Below, piece by piece: positions 6,310 to 13,876 of a DNA stretch of 19,519 nucleotides. Position 1 is the first letter of the stretch, and each line of letters begins with the position of its first letter. The DNA lies in contig JAGKXA010000066.1 of NCBI GenBank assembly GCA_021151615.1, positions 1-19,519 of the forward strand, read 5' to 3'. Origin of the DNA: Cellvibrionaceae bacterium. GTDB lineage: Bacteria; Pseudomonadota; Gammaproteobacteria; Pseudomonadales; Cellvibrionaceae. The notes under the pieces are model-generated. The model had not been told where the DNA came from and did no database searches. It saw only the letters and a program-made list of their open reading frames with translations. A program made the position numbers and the translations under genes.

Positions 6310-7080
6310 ATGAGCGAGTTAACCCTCACCCAACTGGTGTTGGTGTGTTTGATTTTTGTGTGGAGCGGGTTTGTGCGCACCGGCTTGGGCTTTGGGGGTG
6401 CGATGATGTCGCTGCCGCTGTTGCTGCTGGTGGATAATCGCCCACTGGTGTATTTACCGATTGTCGCGGTGCATTTGTTGGTTTTTTCTACGCTCACTGT
6501 GTGGCAAAACAATCGCACGCGCAGCGCCACTGAAAAAAAACCTTCTACCGTGGATTGGGCTTACATTAAAAAATCCATGAAGATCATGATCGTCCCAAAA
6601 TTAATCGGCGTCGCTGGTTTATTAACAATTCCGGCGCAGATTATGAGCGCCATTATTTTTGCGATTATTTCAGTTTACTCAATCACCTATATTTTGAACA
6701 AACCCTTCAAAAGTTCGCATCCGGTAAGCGATGGCATTTTTCTATCACTCGGTGCCTATATCAGTGGTACGTCATTGATCGGTGCGCCGCTGATTATGAC
6801 CGTGTACATGGTGCATGTCGCGCGTGAAAAATTGCGCGATACTTTGTTTGTGCTCTGGTTTATTTTGGTCAGTATCAAAATGGTGGCCTTTTTAATTGCC
6901 GGGGTAGATCTGCAACTGCAGGCTCATCTCTGGTTGTTACCCGCTACCGCCATCGGCCATTTTTTTGGTTTGAAATTCCATGAGCGTTTAATTAAAGCCG
7001 ACCCGGTAGTGTTTTATCGCGTGATTGGCTCAGCATTATTACTGGTAAGTGGTTTCGGATTGGTGTCGTTTTATTGGTAG
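6310..7080 (+). CDS. TauE/SafE-family membrane permease
   Basis: A 256-residue protein with seven to eight predicted membrane helices. The N-terminal repeat carries RTGLGFGGAMMSLPLL and the second half SGTSLIGAPLIMTVYM, the two related Gly-rich loops of the TauE/SafE (DUF81) family. Members are proposed to export sulfite, sulfoacetate or other organosulfur anions across the inner membrane; the substrate cannot be read here. ATG 6310 was preferred over an in-frame GTG at 6304 six bases earlier, and neither has a clear ribosome site. A TATGAT at 6272-6277 could be a -10. It stands alone between two terminators, so it is probably a single-gene transcript. Confidence 0.88.
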   Translation: MSELTLTQLVLVCLIFVWSGFVRTGLGFGGAMMSLPLLLLVDNRPLVYLPIVAVHLLVFSTLTVWQNNRTRSATEKKPSTVDWAYIKKSMKIMIVPKLIGVAGLLTIPAQIMSAIIFAIISVYSITYILNKPFKSSHPVSDGIFLSLGAYISGTSLIGAPLIMTVYMVHVAREKLRDTLFVLWFILVSIKMVAFLIAGVDLQLQAHLWLLPATAIGHFFGLKFHERLIKADPVVFYRVIGSALLLVSGFGLVSFYW

Positions 7081-7090
7081 CTATTTGTAA

Positions 7091-7115
7091 ATAGCCAGCT
7101 CGTTGAGCTGGCTAT
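7091..7115. terminator. Perfect 11-bp hairpin between convergent genes
   Basis: ATAGCCAGCTC (7091-7101) pairs exactly with GAGCTGGCTAT (7105-7115), loop GTT. It lies between the stops of two converging genes (7080 and 7140). No T-run follows on either strand, so it may act as a mRNA 3' barrier more than as an intrinsic terminator. Confidence 0.6.
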
Positions 7116-7139
7116 CGAAAAAGCAAATTAAGAAATGTA

Positions 7140-8513
7140 TCAGCGGAATTCAATAATAAAATCGGTTTCTGCCGGGCAAGCAAAATCACCAATTGCGTCG
7201 TCGTACGCAAAACGATATACGCGCGATGATGCGGGAGGATTCAGGTTAGTCACATAGGTGGAATTGTTGGCACCGAGTTGGCCAGGAAGTTGATCACAGG
7301 TTGCGGGAGTGTTGAAACTACCGGCACAACAAAACATGTCCTGCGCTGAATTGCCATTGACCTTGGCATAGGTACAAGGGCTCATACAACCCTGGAAGTT
7401 GTTGGAATTTTTTACTGCCAAATTCCAAGCGCCTGTTGATGAGCTTTGCTGGCTGCTACTGGTAATCGCGGGCAGTTGTGAACTTTTCAGGCAAAGACTT
7501 TCCGATATGTTCAGCTCCCCTAGCGAATTGCTTTCTCCGTAATAACCTGCACCCAAAATATTGGAATTTTCCGGGGGAACTGTGTAGGTACAATAAGTTG
7601 GCTGTGCGGGATAAGCCTTCACGCTAATGTTGTAACCATCAACGGCAGAGACATCAAAATTAGTGGAGCCTTGAGGAAATTGAGCGCCCTGCTGGGTGAT
7701 AACTGGCTCGCTGGTTAATTCAATCTTTGTGGCATAGGGCGTTCCACCTGCTTCATAGCCGCCGGTATTGATCCATGCTGCAGAGGATGTGGTTTGATAA
7801 GCGGTTACGGTAAAGGCGTAGGAATTTAATCCAGCGGGGAAATTTTCCCCCTCTTCTTTTTTGTCATCTACAAAAAAATCTGCACTGGCCCCTTTGGAAA
7901 CTTGCAACAGGCTTTGAGTGTTCTGGCATTTGGGGTTATTGGGATTCACACTTTGTGTACACACCATGCCAATTTGGATAGCCGCATAGGCACTATTATT
8001 TTTGAACGTTATTTTGCGTTTACCATAGTCCTGATTGACGGGGGATACAGGCACTGAATTTCCAGGCCATGGAGAAGCGCCAAAGGCCAGAGTGTAAACG
8101 TTGGAATTGGTAGCCGGACTATTAATAACAACGCCGGGACAGGTTGTATTGCTGTTATCGACAGCGCCCTTTTTTAAGGTCAACACACAACTGACCCAGT
8201 TATTTGCAAGGCTGGAATTTGTTGCGCTGCTAAAACTGGAACTAGATCCGCTATTGGCAGGTTGATAATAAAGCGTATAGCTGCCATCGGACCCACTGGG
8301 GTAACCTCCTAAAAATGCTTGCTGTGTTTGACCATATAAATAATCACTCTGAACCCCGCTTTTGTAGACATACAAGGGAAAATTAACGGTATTGGGTAAT
8401 TGCCACATTAGAAAATTTGAGGAACTAATATTGGTTTCAGCAGCACTGACGCTGGGTAAAAAACCTGTTGCCAGTGGTAAACAACAAAGTAAACGCATTA
8501 TTTTTGCATGCAT
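7140..8513 (-). CDS. Secreted thaumatin-like domain protein
   Basis: A 457-residue secreted protein. The start ATG (8513 on the minus strand) has AAGGA seven bases upstream. The signal peptide covers about 1-25 (LLCCLPLATGFLPSVSAA). From about residue 165 thaumatin/GH64 superfamily hallmarks appear: ITFKNNS, NFDVSAVDGYNISVKAYP, CMSPC, FCCAGSF and the terminal YRFAYDDAIGDFACPAETDF. The region about 26-160 is Ser/Asn-rich and not recognised. Plant thaumatin-like proteins are about 200-230 residues, so this protein has a large N-terminal extension. Several thaumatin-like proteins bind or cut beta-1,3-glucan, which would suit a polysaccharide degrader, but activity here is inference. It is transcribed alone, convergent with the permease gene. 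Confidence 0.8.
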   Translation of the reverse strand: MHAKIMRLLCCLPLATGFLPSVSAAETNISSSNFLMWQLPNTVNFPLYVYKSGVQSDYLYGQTQQAFLGGYPSGSDGSYTLYYQPANSGSSSSFSSATNSSLANNWVSCVLTLKKGAVDNSNTTCPGVVINSPATNSNVYTLAFGASPWPGNSVPVSPVNQDYGKRKITFKNNSAYAAIQIGMVCTQSVNPNNPKCQNTQSLLQVSKGASADFFVDDKKEEGENFPAGLNSYAFTVTAYQTTSSAAWINTGGYEAGGTPYATKIELTSEPVITQQGAQFPQGSTNFDVSAVDGYNISVKAYPAQPTYCTYTVPPENSNILGAGYYGESNSLGELNISESLCLKSSQLPAITSSSQQSSSTGAWNLAVKNSNNFQGCMSPCTYAKVNGNSAQDMFCCAGSFNTPATCDQLPGQLGANNSTYVTNLNPPASSRVYRFAYDDAIGDFACPAETDFIIEFR

Positions 8514-8731
8514 GGGGTATTCCTTTGGTTAGGTTTATTAATTGGAATGACAGCCTTTGCAAGTGAAGCCGGTAATTGGGATTATGTCCAATTGGGGATA
8601 TTTCAGCGCATTACACAATCAGTGCTCTTTCGCTGTGTTGGAAATTTAAGCGACGCCCCGCTTGGTATGCAGGTATCATGTGCTCTTGCGGTCTGACGAA
8701 AAATCGAATTCTAAAAAGCATGGATTGATCT
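8514..8731. other. Divergent intergenic region
   Basis: 218 bases between the minus-strand thaumatin-like gene and the plus-strand Lgt-like gene. It should contain promoters for both. I see no clear -35/-10 pair and no convincing gene. Confidence 0.4.
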
Positions 8732-9586
8732 ATGGCATATCCTTATCTTAGTGATGTTGTGAACGAACTCGCCGGGACTGACATTCATTTACCCATTGCC
8801 ACCTTTGGCGCGCTAGTGGCAATTGCGATTTTTGTAGCGATTCGTTTTACTCGTGTTGAAGTTGAGCGGTTGGCATTCACAAACAAACGTCTGCAATTAC
8901 ATAATCACCAACCGAAGGCGCTGGTAACTGATCTGGCTTTTGTGGTTACCTTGAGTGGTATTGCGGGAGCAAAATTATTTGATGCCATCGAACAGCCCCG
9001 GCAATTATTGACCGACCCGATTGGTGTGATTTTTTCAACCGGCGGCTTTTCAATTTACGGTGGTTTGATTCTGGGTTGTGTTGCAGGAATTGTTTTTGTA
9101 AAACGCAAAGCCATTTCCGTAGTGCCCATGCTGGATGCAGTGGCACCGGCCCTTGCGCTGGGTTACGGCATTGGCCGTTTGGGTTGCCAATTTTCAGGCG
9201 ATGGTGATTGGGGCAAACCTTCGATGATGGAATTAAAACCGGATTGGCTACCCGATTGGTTCTGGGTGCAAACTTATCCGAACAATGTATTGCAGGTTGA
9301 TATCCCGGCACCCGGTGTTTATCCAACGCCGCTTTATGAAGCGGTGGTTGCGTTCATCACTTTTGCGCTACTGTGGGCACTGCGCAAAAAGCTCAGTGTC
9401 ACCGGGCAATTGTTTTGTTGTTATTTACTCTTAAGTAGTCTGGCGCGGTTTTTGGTGGAGTTTATTCGCATCAACCATCAGTATGAATTCTTTGGAATAT
9501 TTCTGAGCCAAGCGCAGATCATCGCGCTTGTATTGGCAATGATGAGTGTCGTTGGTTTTGTTATTTTAAAAGGAAGCAACAAATAG
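8732..9586 (+). CDS. Divergent Lgt-like (prolipoprotein diacylglyceryl transferase family) membrane protein
   Basis: A 284-residue protein with about seven membrane helices. It shows the Lgt family layout: FSIYGGLILG, then GYGIGRLGCQFSGDGDWG, then SLARFLVEFIR near the C terminus. Lgt transfers diacylglycerol from phosphatidylglycerol to the lipobox Cys of prolipoproteins. Arg149, Arg239 and Glu243 appear to match Lgt residues Arg143, Arg239 and Glu243 of E. coli. However, the essential His103 (HGGL motif) aligns with Tyr109, and the GRIGNFxNGE motif is replaced by GRLGCQFSGDGDWG. It is therefore probably a paralogue with altered chemistry or substrate rather than the housekeeping enzyme. The ATG at 8732 has GGA about nine bases upstream. 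Confidence 0.8.
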   Translation: MAYPYLSDVVNELAGTDIHLPIATFGALVAIAIFVAIRFTRVEVERLAFTNKRLQLHNHQPKALVTDLAFVVTLSGIAGAKLFDAIEQPRQLLTDPIGVIFSTGGFSIYGGLILGCVAGIVFVKRKAISVVPMLDAVAPALALGYGIGRLGCQFSGDGDWGKPSMMELKPDWLPDWFWVQTYPNNVLQVDIPAPGVYPTPLYEAVVAFITFALLWALRKKLSVTGQLFCCYLLLSSLARFLVEFIRINHQYEFFGIFLSQAQIIALVLAMMSVVGFVILKGSNK

Positions 9587-9630
9587 TAGTTACAACAAAC
9601 ACGTGAAAATCTTGTGACTATGCTGGAAGT

Positions 9631-9668
9631 AAAACGGGATAATTACTCAACGTAATTATCCCGTTTTT
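9631..9668. terminator. Bidirectional Rho-independent terminator
   Basis: A perfect 16-bp stem, AAAACGGGATAATTAC (9631-9646) with its complement 9652-9667, loop TCAAC. Runs of A and T at the two ends provide a U-tract in both directions. It separates the converging Lgt-like and PEP-CTERM genes. Confidence 0.93.
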
Positions 9669-9678
9669 ATTGGCAGTG

Positions 9679-10467
9679 CTATTTGCGTTGGAACCGGCGT
9701 AAATACAAAGTGCTCAAGCCAAAGAGCACTAGAAGAATCGATGAAGGTTCAGGCACGCTGACTGAGGGCGTAACTTTTATCGACCAATCACCATGGGTTG
9801 CTTCGCTGAAATACAGGGTATCAGTGCGGAACAGTCGAGTACCCGTTTCATCAAATATTTCCGTGCTGATATCATGCTGCATTGAAAGATAGAAATTGTT
9901 GATACCTTGTAAATCGGTGGCAATTTCCTTGCCTGCTACCAGTCCGATTTCCACTACCGCGAGATCAAGTTGTACAAGATGGGTGAGTAGATGGTTGGTT
10001 CGCGATTTGATTACACCGTTGCTGTGATATTCAACTTCTTGCCAATCGTTTTGATCCATTACCCAAAACCAGGGCGCATCGCCATTGGCATCAAAGATTG
10101 TCAAACCAAGGCCATTCGACGTTGAGGTTTTATCAAACAGACTGCCCGAGCTGGTCGAGTGGGAAGACATCCACGGGGCGAATCCGGTGATTAACGGACT
10201 GGAAGTTGTCCAAAAAGCCCAATTGTCGATTGGAATATCTTCGAAGTAGGTGAGGTCGATATTAAAGCCAAGGTCCAGTTTGCTGGCATCACGCTCGGAT
10301 TGGATAATGCTGTCGACCCTGGTGTCGGCAACCACATCATCTACAGAATGCGCGTAGGTTTGCAAAGAACCGGCTTTTTCTCCGGAAAATTCATAGGTTA
10401 CCAGGGCAGCATGGGAAAATTGGGCGAGTGCCAAGATGCTCAAACTTGCTACGAGTTGCTTAATCAT
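9679..10467 (-). CDS. PEP-CTERM sorted exported protein
   Basis: A 262-residue protein with signal peptide (about 1-20, ending FSHA) and a C-terminal sorting tag: PEP at residues 239-241 in SVPEPSS, a hydrophobic helix ILLVLFGLSTLYL and the basic end RRFQRK. PEP-CTERM proteins are processed by an exosortase (EpsH/XrtA type) and usually associate with exopolysaccharide. The central part is Ser/Asp/Trp-rich and not recognised as a known domain. The ribosome site AAGGA lies ahead of the ATG. The upstream region has a sigma-54-like promoter and a hairpin, described separately. No exosortase gene is in this window, so its enzyme must be elsewhere. Confidence 0.9.
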   Translation of the reverse strand: MIKQLVASLSILALAQFSHAALVTYEFSGEKAGSLQTYAHSVDDVVADTRVDSIIQSERDASKLDLGFNIDLTYFEDIPIDNWAFWTTSSPLITGFAPWMSSHSTSSGSLFDKTSTSNGLGLTIFDANGDAPWFWVMDQNDWQEVEYHSNGVIKSRTNHLLTHLVQLDLAVVEIGLVAGKEIATDLQGINNFYLSMQHDISTEIFDETGTRLFRTDTLYFSEATHGDWSIKVTPSVSVPEPSSILLVLFGLSTLYLRRFQRK

Positions 10468-10501
10468 TATTTACTGCTTCCTTTTTAGTTGGTTGTCGCT
10501 A

Positions 10502-10518
10502 CAGCAGGGTTTCTGCTG
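10502..10518 (-). other. Hairpin at the predicted 5' end of the PEP-CTERM transcript
   Basis: CAGCAG (10502-10507) pairs with CTGCTG (10513-10518) around a five-base loop. Its outer edge lies almost exactly where a transcript from the sigma-54-like promoter at 10530-10544 would begin, so the mRNA would start with this stem. It could protect the 5' end. Confidence 0.5.
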
Positions 10519-10529
10519 CCATCGGTTAG

Positions 10530-10544
10530 GCAAAAATCACACCA
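10530..10544 (-). promoter_or_regulatory. Sigma-54-like -24/-12 promoter of the PEP-CTERM gene
   Basis: On the minus strand the sequence reads TGGTGTGATTTTTGC. It has GG and GC separated by exactly 10 bases, as in TGGCACG-N4-TTGC, with TGG, the seventh-position G and TTGC all matching. It lies 63 bases upstream of the start codon. PEP-CTERM genes are often linked to PrsK/PrsR sigma-54 regulation, which makes the match more credible. The bases flanking the core fit the consensus less well. Confidence 0.55.
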
Positions 10545-10694
10545 TACCAATCTCCGAAAAATAACCCATGTAAATCAATAAACTAACAGCCAATCTGAAA
10601 GTTGCCTTGGCGTTCGTGTCAACAGATTCGACAATGTTACGACGCGATAGCTGACCGGCTGTTGCCGCTGGTTTTGTAATTTACTGCTCAAACT

Positions 10695-10730
10695 CTGACC
10701 TCTGCTGGCAGTTTGCTATAGTGATCACTA
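10695..10730 (+). promoter_or_regulatory. Candidate promoter with 12-bp palindromic operator
   Basis: The -35 is CTGACC (10695-10700), the spacer 16 bases and the -10 TATAGT (10717-10722). A perfect 12-bp palindrome, TAGTGATCACTA (10719-10730), overlaps the -10 and the expected transcription start. A repressor dimer there would block the promoter of the GGDEF-EAL gene. The rest of the 10468-10766 gap shows no gene. Confidence 0.45.
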
Positions 10731-10766
10731 ACCTATGTAGATTCTGTCGCCGGATTCATTGTTACT

Positions 10767-13730
10767 ATGCCCGAAACCCTGCCCTTGTTGTTCCGACGCC
10801 CCCGGCTGTTGGCGGCCCTTGTACTGGGGTTGAGCCTGCTCGTCGGTGCGTTGGTGATTTGGAATCTGGAGCAGAACCGGCGCGAGGCCAAGCGCGATGC
10901 GGCCTTGCAGGTAGCCACCAACCACGCACTGCTGATCCGCAACAGCCTCGACCAAGCGCTTACCATCAACTATTCCATGGCTGCACTGGTGCGTTTGAGT
11001 CAGGGGGCGCCGCGCCGGTTTGAAGAGGCGGCGCGCGAACTGCTTCCTTATTTCGGTGCTGTCTCCCATGTCGCCCTGTCCCCTGGTGGTGTTATTACTT
11101 ATGTCTATCCGTTGGAAGGCAATGAAAAATCCGTCGGCTTTAATCCACTCAATGATCCAATCCAAGGGCGCGATGCGCGCCGTGCAGTGGAAACCGGGCA
11201 ACTGACGATCGCAGGTCCGGTAGAATTGGTACAGGGTGGTTTGGGGGCGATTGCGCGCCTGCCAATTTTTCTGGAGGATCAGGCCGGATCCCGCTTCTGG
11301 GGTTTTAGCAGCGTTATTATCCGCATTAATAAATTGCTCGACCAAGCCAACTTCCACCAGCTCGATAAAAGCGTTATGGCCTATGAATTGTGGAGCAACA
11401 ATCCCGATTCCGGCGCGCGCGACATGATTGCCGTCAATGCCAGTGAACATCTGTCAAATCCGGTAGAAAAAGACATACAGGTTCCTAATGGTCGCTGGAC
11501 CCTGAGCATCCAGCCGCTCGATGGTTGGACCAATCCCTGGCAGATTGCCAGTGAAATTTTTATCGCCGGTTTGTTAAGTGTGATGCTTGCCTGGTTAAGT
11601 TTTTTGCTCATTAATTTGCAGCGTCACCGCATCAGTTTGCAGTCGGCAGTGGCGGATCAAACGCGTGAATTACTCAATGCGCGCGCGGAATTGCAAGCGA
11701 CCCTGGATGCAATTCCCGACTTGCTATTTGATTTGGATGGTGAAGGTATCATCCACGGTTACCACACCAACCAACCCGATTTACTCACCGTACCACCGGC
11801 GCGTTTTCTCGGGCAAAACTTTCGCCAGTTTTTACCGCCGCACGCCGTTACAGTAGTGGAAGCCGCCATGCAGGAGGCCGATGAAAAAGGTCTTTCCATG
11901 GGTAAATACTATTCGGTGGTTATTGATGGTCGCCAATTGGTGATGGAATTATCTGTCTCGCGCAAAGCGGCGGAACAGGCGCAGCGTTATGTGGTACTCG
12001 CACGCGATATTACCGAGCGCCGCCTCGCCGAGGCGGAATTGCGTGTTGCCGCCACCGCATTCGAAGCCAGCGAAGGCATGATGATTACCGACCCGGACGG
12101 CAATATAGTGCGTGTCAACAAGGCCTTTAGCGAAATTACCCAATACACAGCGGAAGAAGTGCTGGGCAAAAATCCAAAGATTTTGCGCTCGGGGCGTCAT
12201 GACCAACATTTCTACCAGCAAATGTGGCGCGCCATTTTAACCGAAGGCAATTGGCGTGGAGAAATCTGGAATCGACGCAAGAGCGGTGAAGTTTTTCCCG
12301 AATGGTTAACTATCACCGCTGTGCGCAATAAGTACAATGAAATCACCCATTTTGTTTCAACCCTGACCGACATCAGCGAATTAAAACAAAATGAAGAGCG
12401 CATTCATCACCTTGCCTTCTTTGACCCGCTCACGCAATTGCCCAATCGCCGCCTGCTGCGCGATCGCCTTGAGCATGCCATTGCCACTAGCGTGCGCCAA
12501 AAAAGTCACGGCGCTTTGTTATTTATCGACCTCGATGATTTTAAAACCCTGAATGACAACCGCGGCCACCACATAGGCGATTTACTGTTGATCGCAGTTG
12601 CTGAACGCTTGCGTCATTCAGTGCGCGAGCAGGATACAGTGGCGCGCCTGGGTGGAGATGAGTTTGTAGTAGTGCTCGAGGGCTTGGGTGAAAATCGCGA
12701 TGATGGCGCTACCTATGCACAGCGTGTTGCAGAAAAAATTCTCGCGCATTTAAATCAGGTTTATCGCCTTGAGCAGCGCGAATATTTCAACACGCCCAGC
12801 ATCGGTATTTGTTTGTTTGGCGATAATCAGGTCGGAATCGATGAGCTATTAAAGCAGGCCGATCAAGCCATGTATCACGCCAAAGCGGCGGGCCGTAATA
12901 CCTTGCGCTTTTTCGATCCGGAAATGCAAACTGTCACAGCGCAGCGCTTTGCACTGCAACATGACATTCGCGAGGCGCTACAACGTGAAGAATTTCAATT
13001 GTATTTGCAGCCGCAGTTAAATGCTTTGGGGCAGGTAAAAGGTGCTGAGGCGTTAATTCGCTGGTTGCACCCGCAGCGCGGTATGGTATCGCCCATGGAA
13101 TTTATTCCGGTGGCGGAAGACTCCGGATTAATTATCCCGCTGGGTAACTGGATCGTTGAAGCGGCCTGCAAACAGCTGGTGAGTTGGTCCAACAGTTCTG
13201 CCACTGCGAATCTGAGTCTTGCAATTAACGTCAGTGCGCGGCAAATCCAGCAACATAATTTTGTCGATCAGTTACTGGAGATAGTGAAAAAAACCGGAGC
13301 CAATGCACGCCAGTTAAAACTCGAACTTACTGAATCCATGTTGGTCGATAACCCGCAAGACATCATTACCAAAATGGATGCATTAAAACCACAGGGTATT
13401 AAATTTTCTCTGGATGATTTCGGCACTGGCTACTCCTCGCTTTCCTATTTAAAACGCTTGCCGATCAATGAATTAAAAATCGATAAATCCTTCGTTAACG
13501 ATATCCTCACCGACCCCAACGACGCGGCCATAGCGCGCATGATTATCCGCCTCGCGCAAAGCATGGAGCTGTCGGTTATTGCAGAGGGTGTAGAAACCAA
13601 AGCCCAACGCGACTGGCTGGAGCAGGAAGGTTGCCTTAAATACCAGGGCTACTATTTTGCTCGCCCTATGCCGGCAGAAAAATTTGCGGAATTTATTGCG
13701 GGGAAAAATCAGGAACTTGCTTCGCATTAA
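10767..13730 (+). CDS. CHASE-like/PAS/PAS/GGDEF/EAL membrane c-di-GMP enzyme
   Basis: A 987-residue inner-membrane signalling protein. TM1 is about residues 11-33 and TM2 about 262-285, flanking a periplasmic CHASE-like sensor (about 60-240, with NPLNDPIQGRDAR). PAS1 follows (about 305-420), then PAS2 (about 427-545). The diguanylate cyclase domain (about 550-720) has intact GGDEF at 629-633 and an RxxD inhibitory site (REQD) five residues before it. The phosphodiesterase domain (about 735-980) has intact EAL at 761-763, LELTES, DDFGTGYSS at 883-891 and AEGVET. Both activities are therefore possible; which dominates cannot be read. No clear ribosome site precedes ATG 10767. It is followed by the two-component genes on the same strand after 146 bases. 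Confidence 0.93.
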   Translation: MPETLPLLFRRPRLLAALVLGLSLLVGALVIWNLEQNRREAKRDAALQVATNHALLIRNSLDQALTINYSMAALVRLSQGAPRRFEEAARELLPYFGAVSHVALSPGGVITYVYPLEGNEKSVGFNPLNDPIQGRDARRAVETGQLTIAGPVELVQGGLGAIARLPIFLEDQAGSRFWGFSSVIIRINKLLDQANFHQLDKSVMAYELWSNNPDSGARDMIAVNASEHLSNPVEKDIQVPNGRWTLSIQPLDGWTNPWQIASEIFIAGLLSVMLAWLSFLLINLQRHRISLQSAVADQTRELLNARAELQATLDAIPDLLFDLDGEGIIHGYHTNQPDLLTVPPARFLGQNFRQFLPPHAVTVVEAAMQEADEKGLSMGKYYSVVIDGRQLVMELSVSRKAAEQAQRYVVLARDITERRLAEAELRVAATAFEASEGMMITDPDGNIVRVNKAFSEITQYTAEEVLGKNPKILRSGRHDQHFYQQMWRAILTEGNWRGEIWNRRKSGEVFPEWLTITAVRNKYNEITHFVSTLTDISELKQNEERIHHLAFFDPLTQLPNRRLLRDRLEHAIATSVRQKSHGALLFIDLDDFKTLNDNRGHHIGDLLLIAVAERLRHSVREQDTVARLGGDEFVVVLEGLGENRDDGATYAQRVAEKILAHLNQVYRLEQREYFNTPSIGICLFGDNQVGIDELLKQADQAMYHAKAAGRNTLRFFDPEMQTVTAQRFALQHDIREALQREEFQLYLQPQLNALGQVKGAEALIRWLHPQRGMVSPMEFIPVAEDSGLIIPLGNWIVEAACKQLVSWSNSSATANLSLAINVSARQIQQHNFVDQLLEIVKKTGANARQLKLELTESMLVDNPQDIITKMDALKPQGIKFSLDDFGTGYSSLSYLKRLPINELKIDKSFVNDILTDPNDAAIARMIIRLAQSMELSVIAEGVETKAQRDWLEQEGCLKYQGYYFARPMPAEKFAEFIAGKNQELASH

Positions 13731-13809
13731 TTTCCAAATTCTTCATGGATAAAAATCATCTTTTCGCTCGACCAAGCCATTTGAACTACGGCTGGCTGCT
13801 CGCGAAGAA

Positions 13810-13837
13810 TTGCGCTAGGATGCTGCTCCAGCATAAT
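13810..13837 (+). promoter_or_regulatory. Candidate promoter of the two-component operon
   Basis: The -10 CATAAT (13832-13837, five of six matches) is preceded by a 16-base spacer and a poor -35, TTGCGC (13810-13815). A transcript would start near 13844, about 33 bases before the kinase start codon. Confidence 0.35.
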
Positions 13838-13876
13838 CCCTCCCAAGATTGCAAATCACATCAATATGGACATTTC

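Noticed and set aside
8508..8696. 62-codon plus-strand frame with a signal-peptide-like start
   Set aside because: It overlaps the start codon of the minus-strand thaumatin-like gene and lies in the divergent promoter region. It has no ribosome site of its own and no recognisable domain.
12651..13440. Possible degenerate (inactive) GGDEF or EAL domain
   Set aside because: GGDEF, the RxxD site, EAL and DDFGTGYSS are all intact, so neither domain can be called inactive from sequence.
13745..13876. Longer N-terminus for the BaeS-like kinase
   Set aside because: The extra 44 residues look random, lack a ribosome site and precede an ATG with a good one that opens directly into the first membrane helix.
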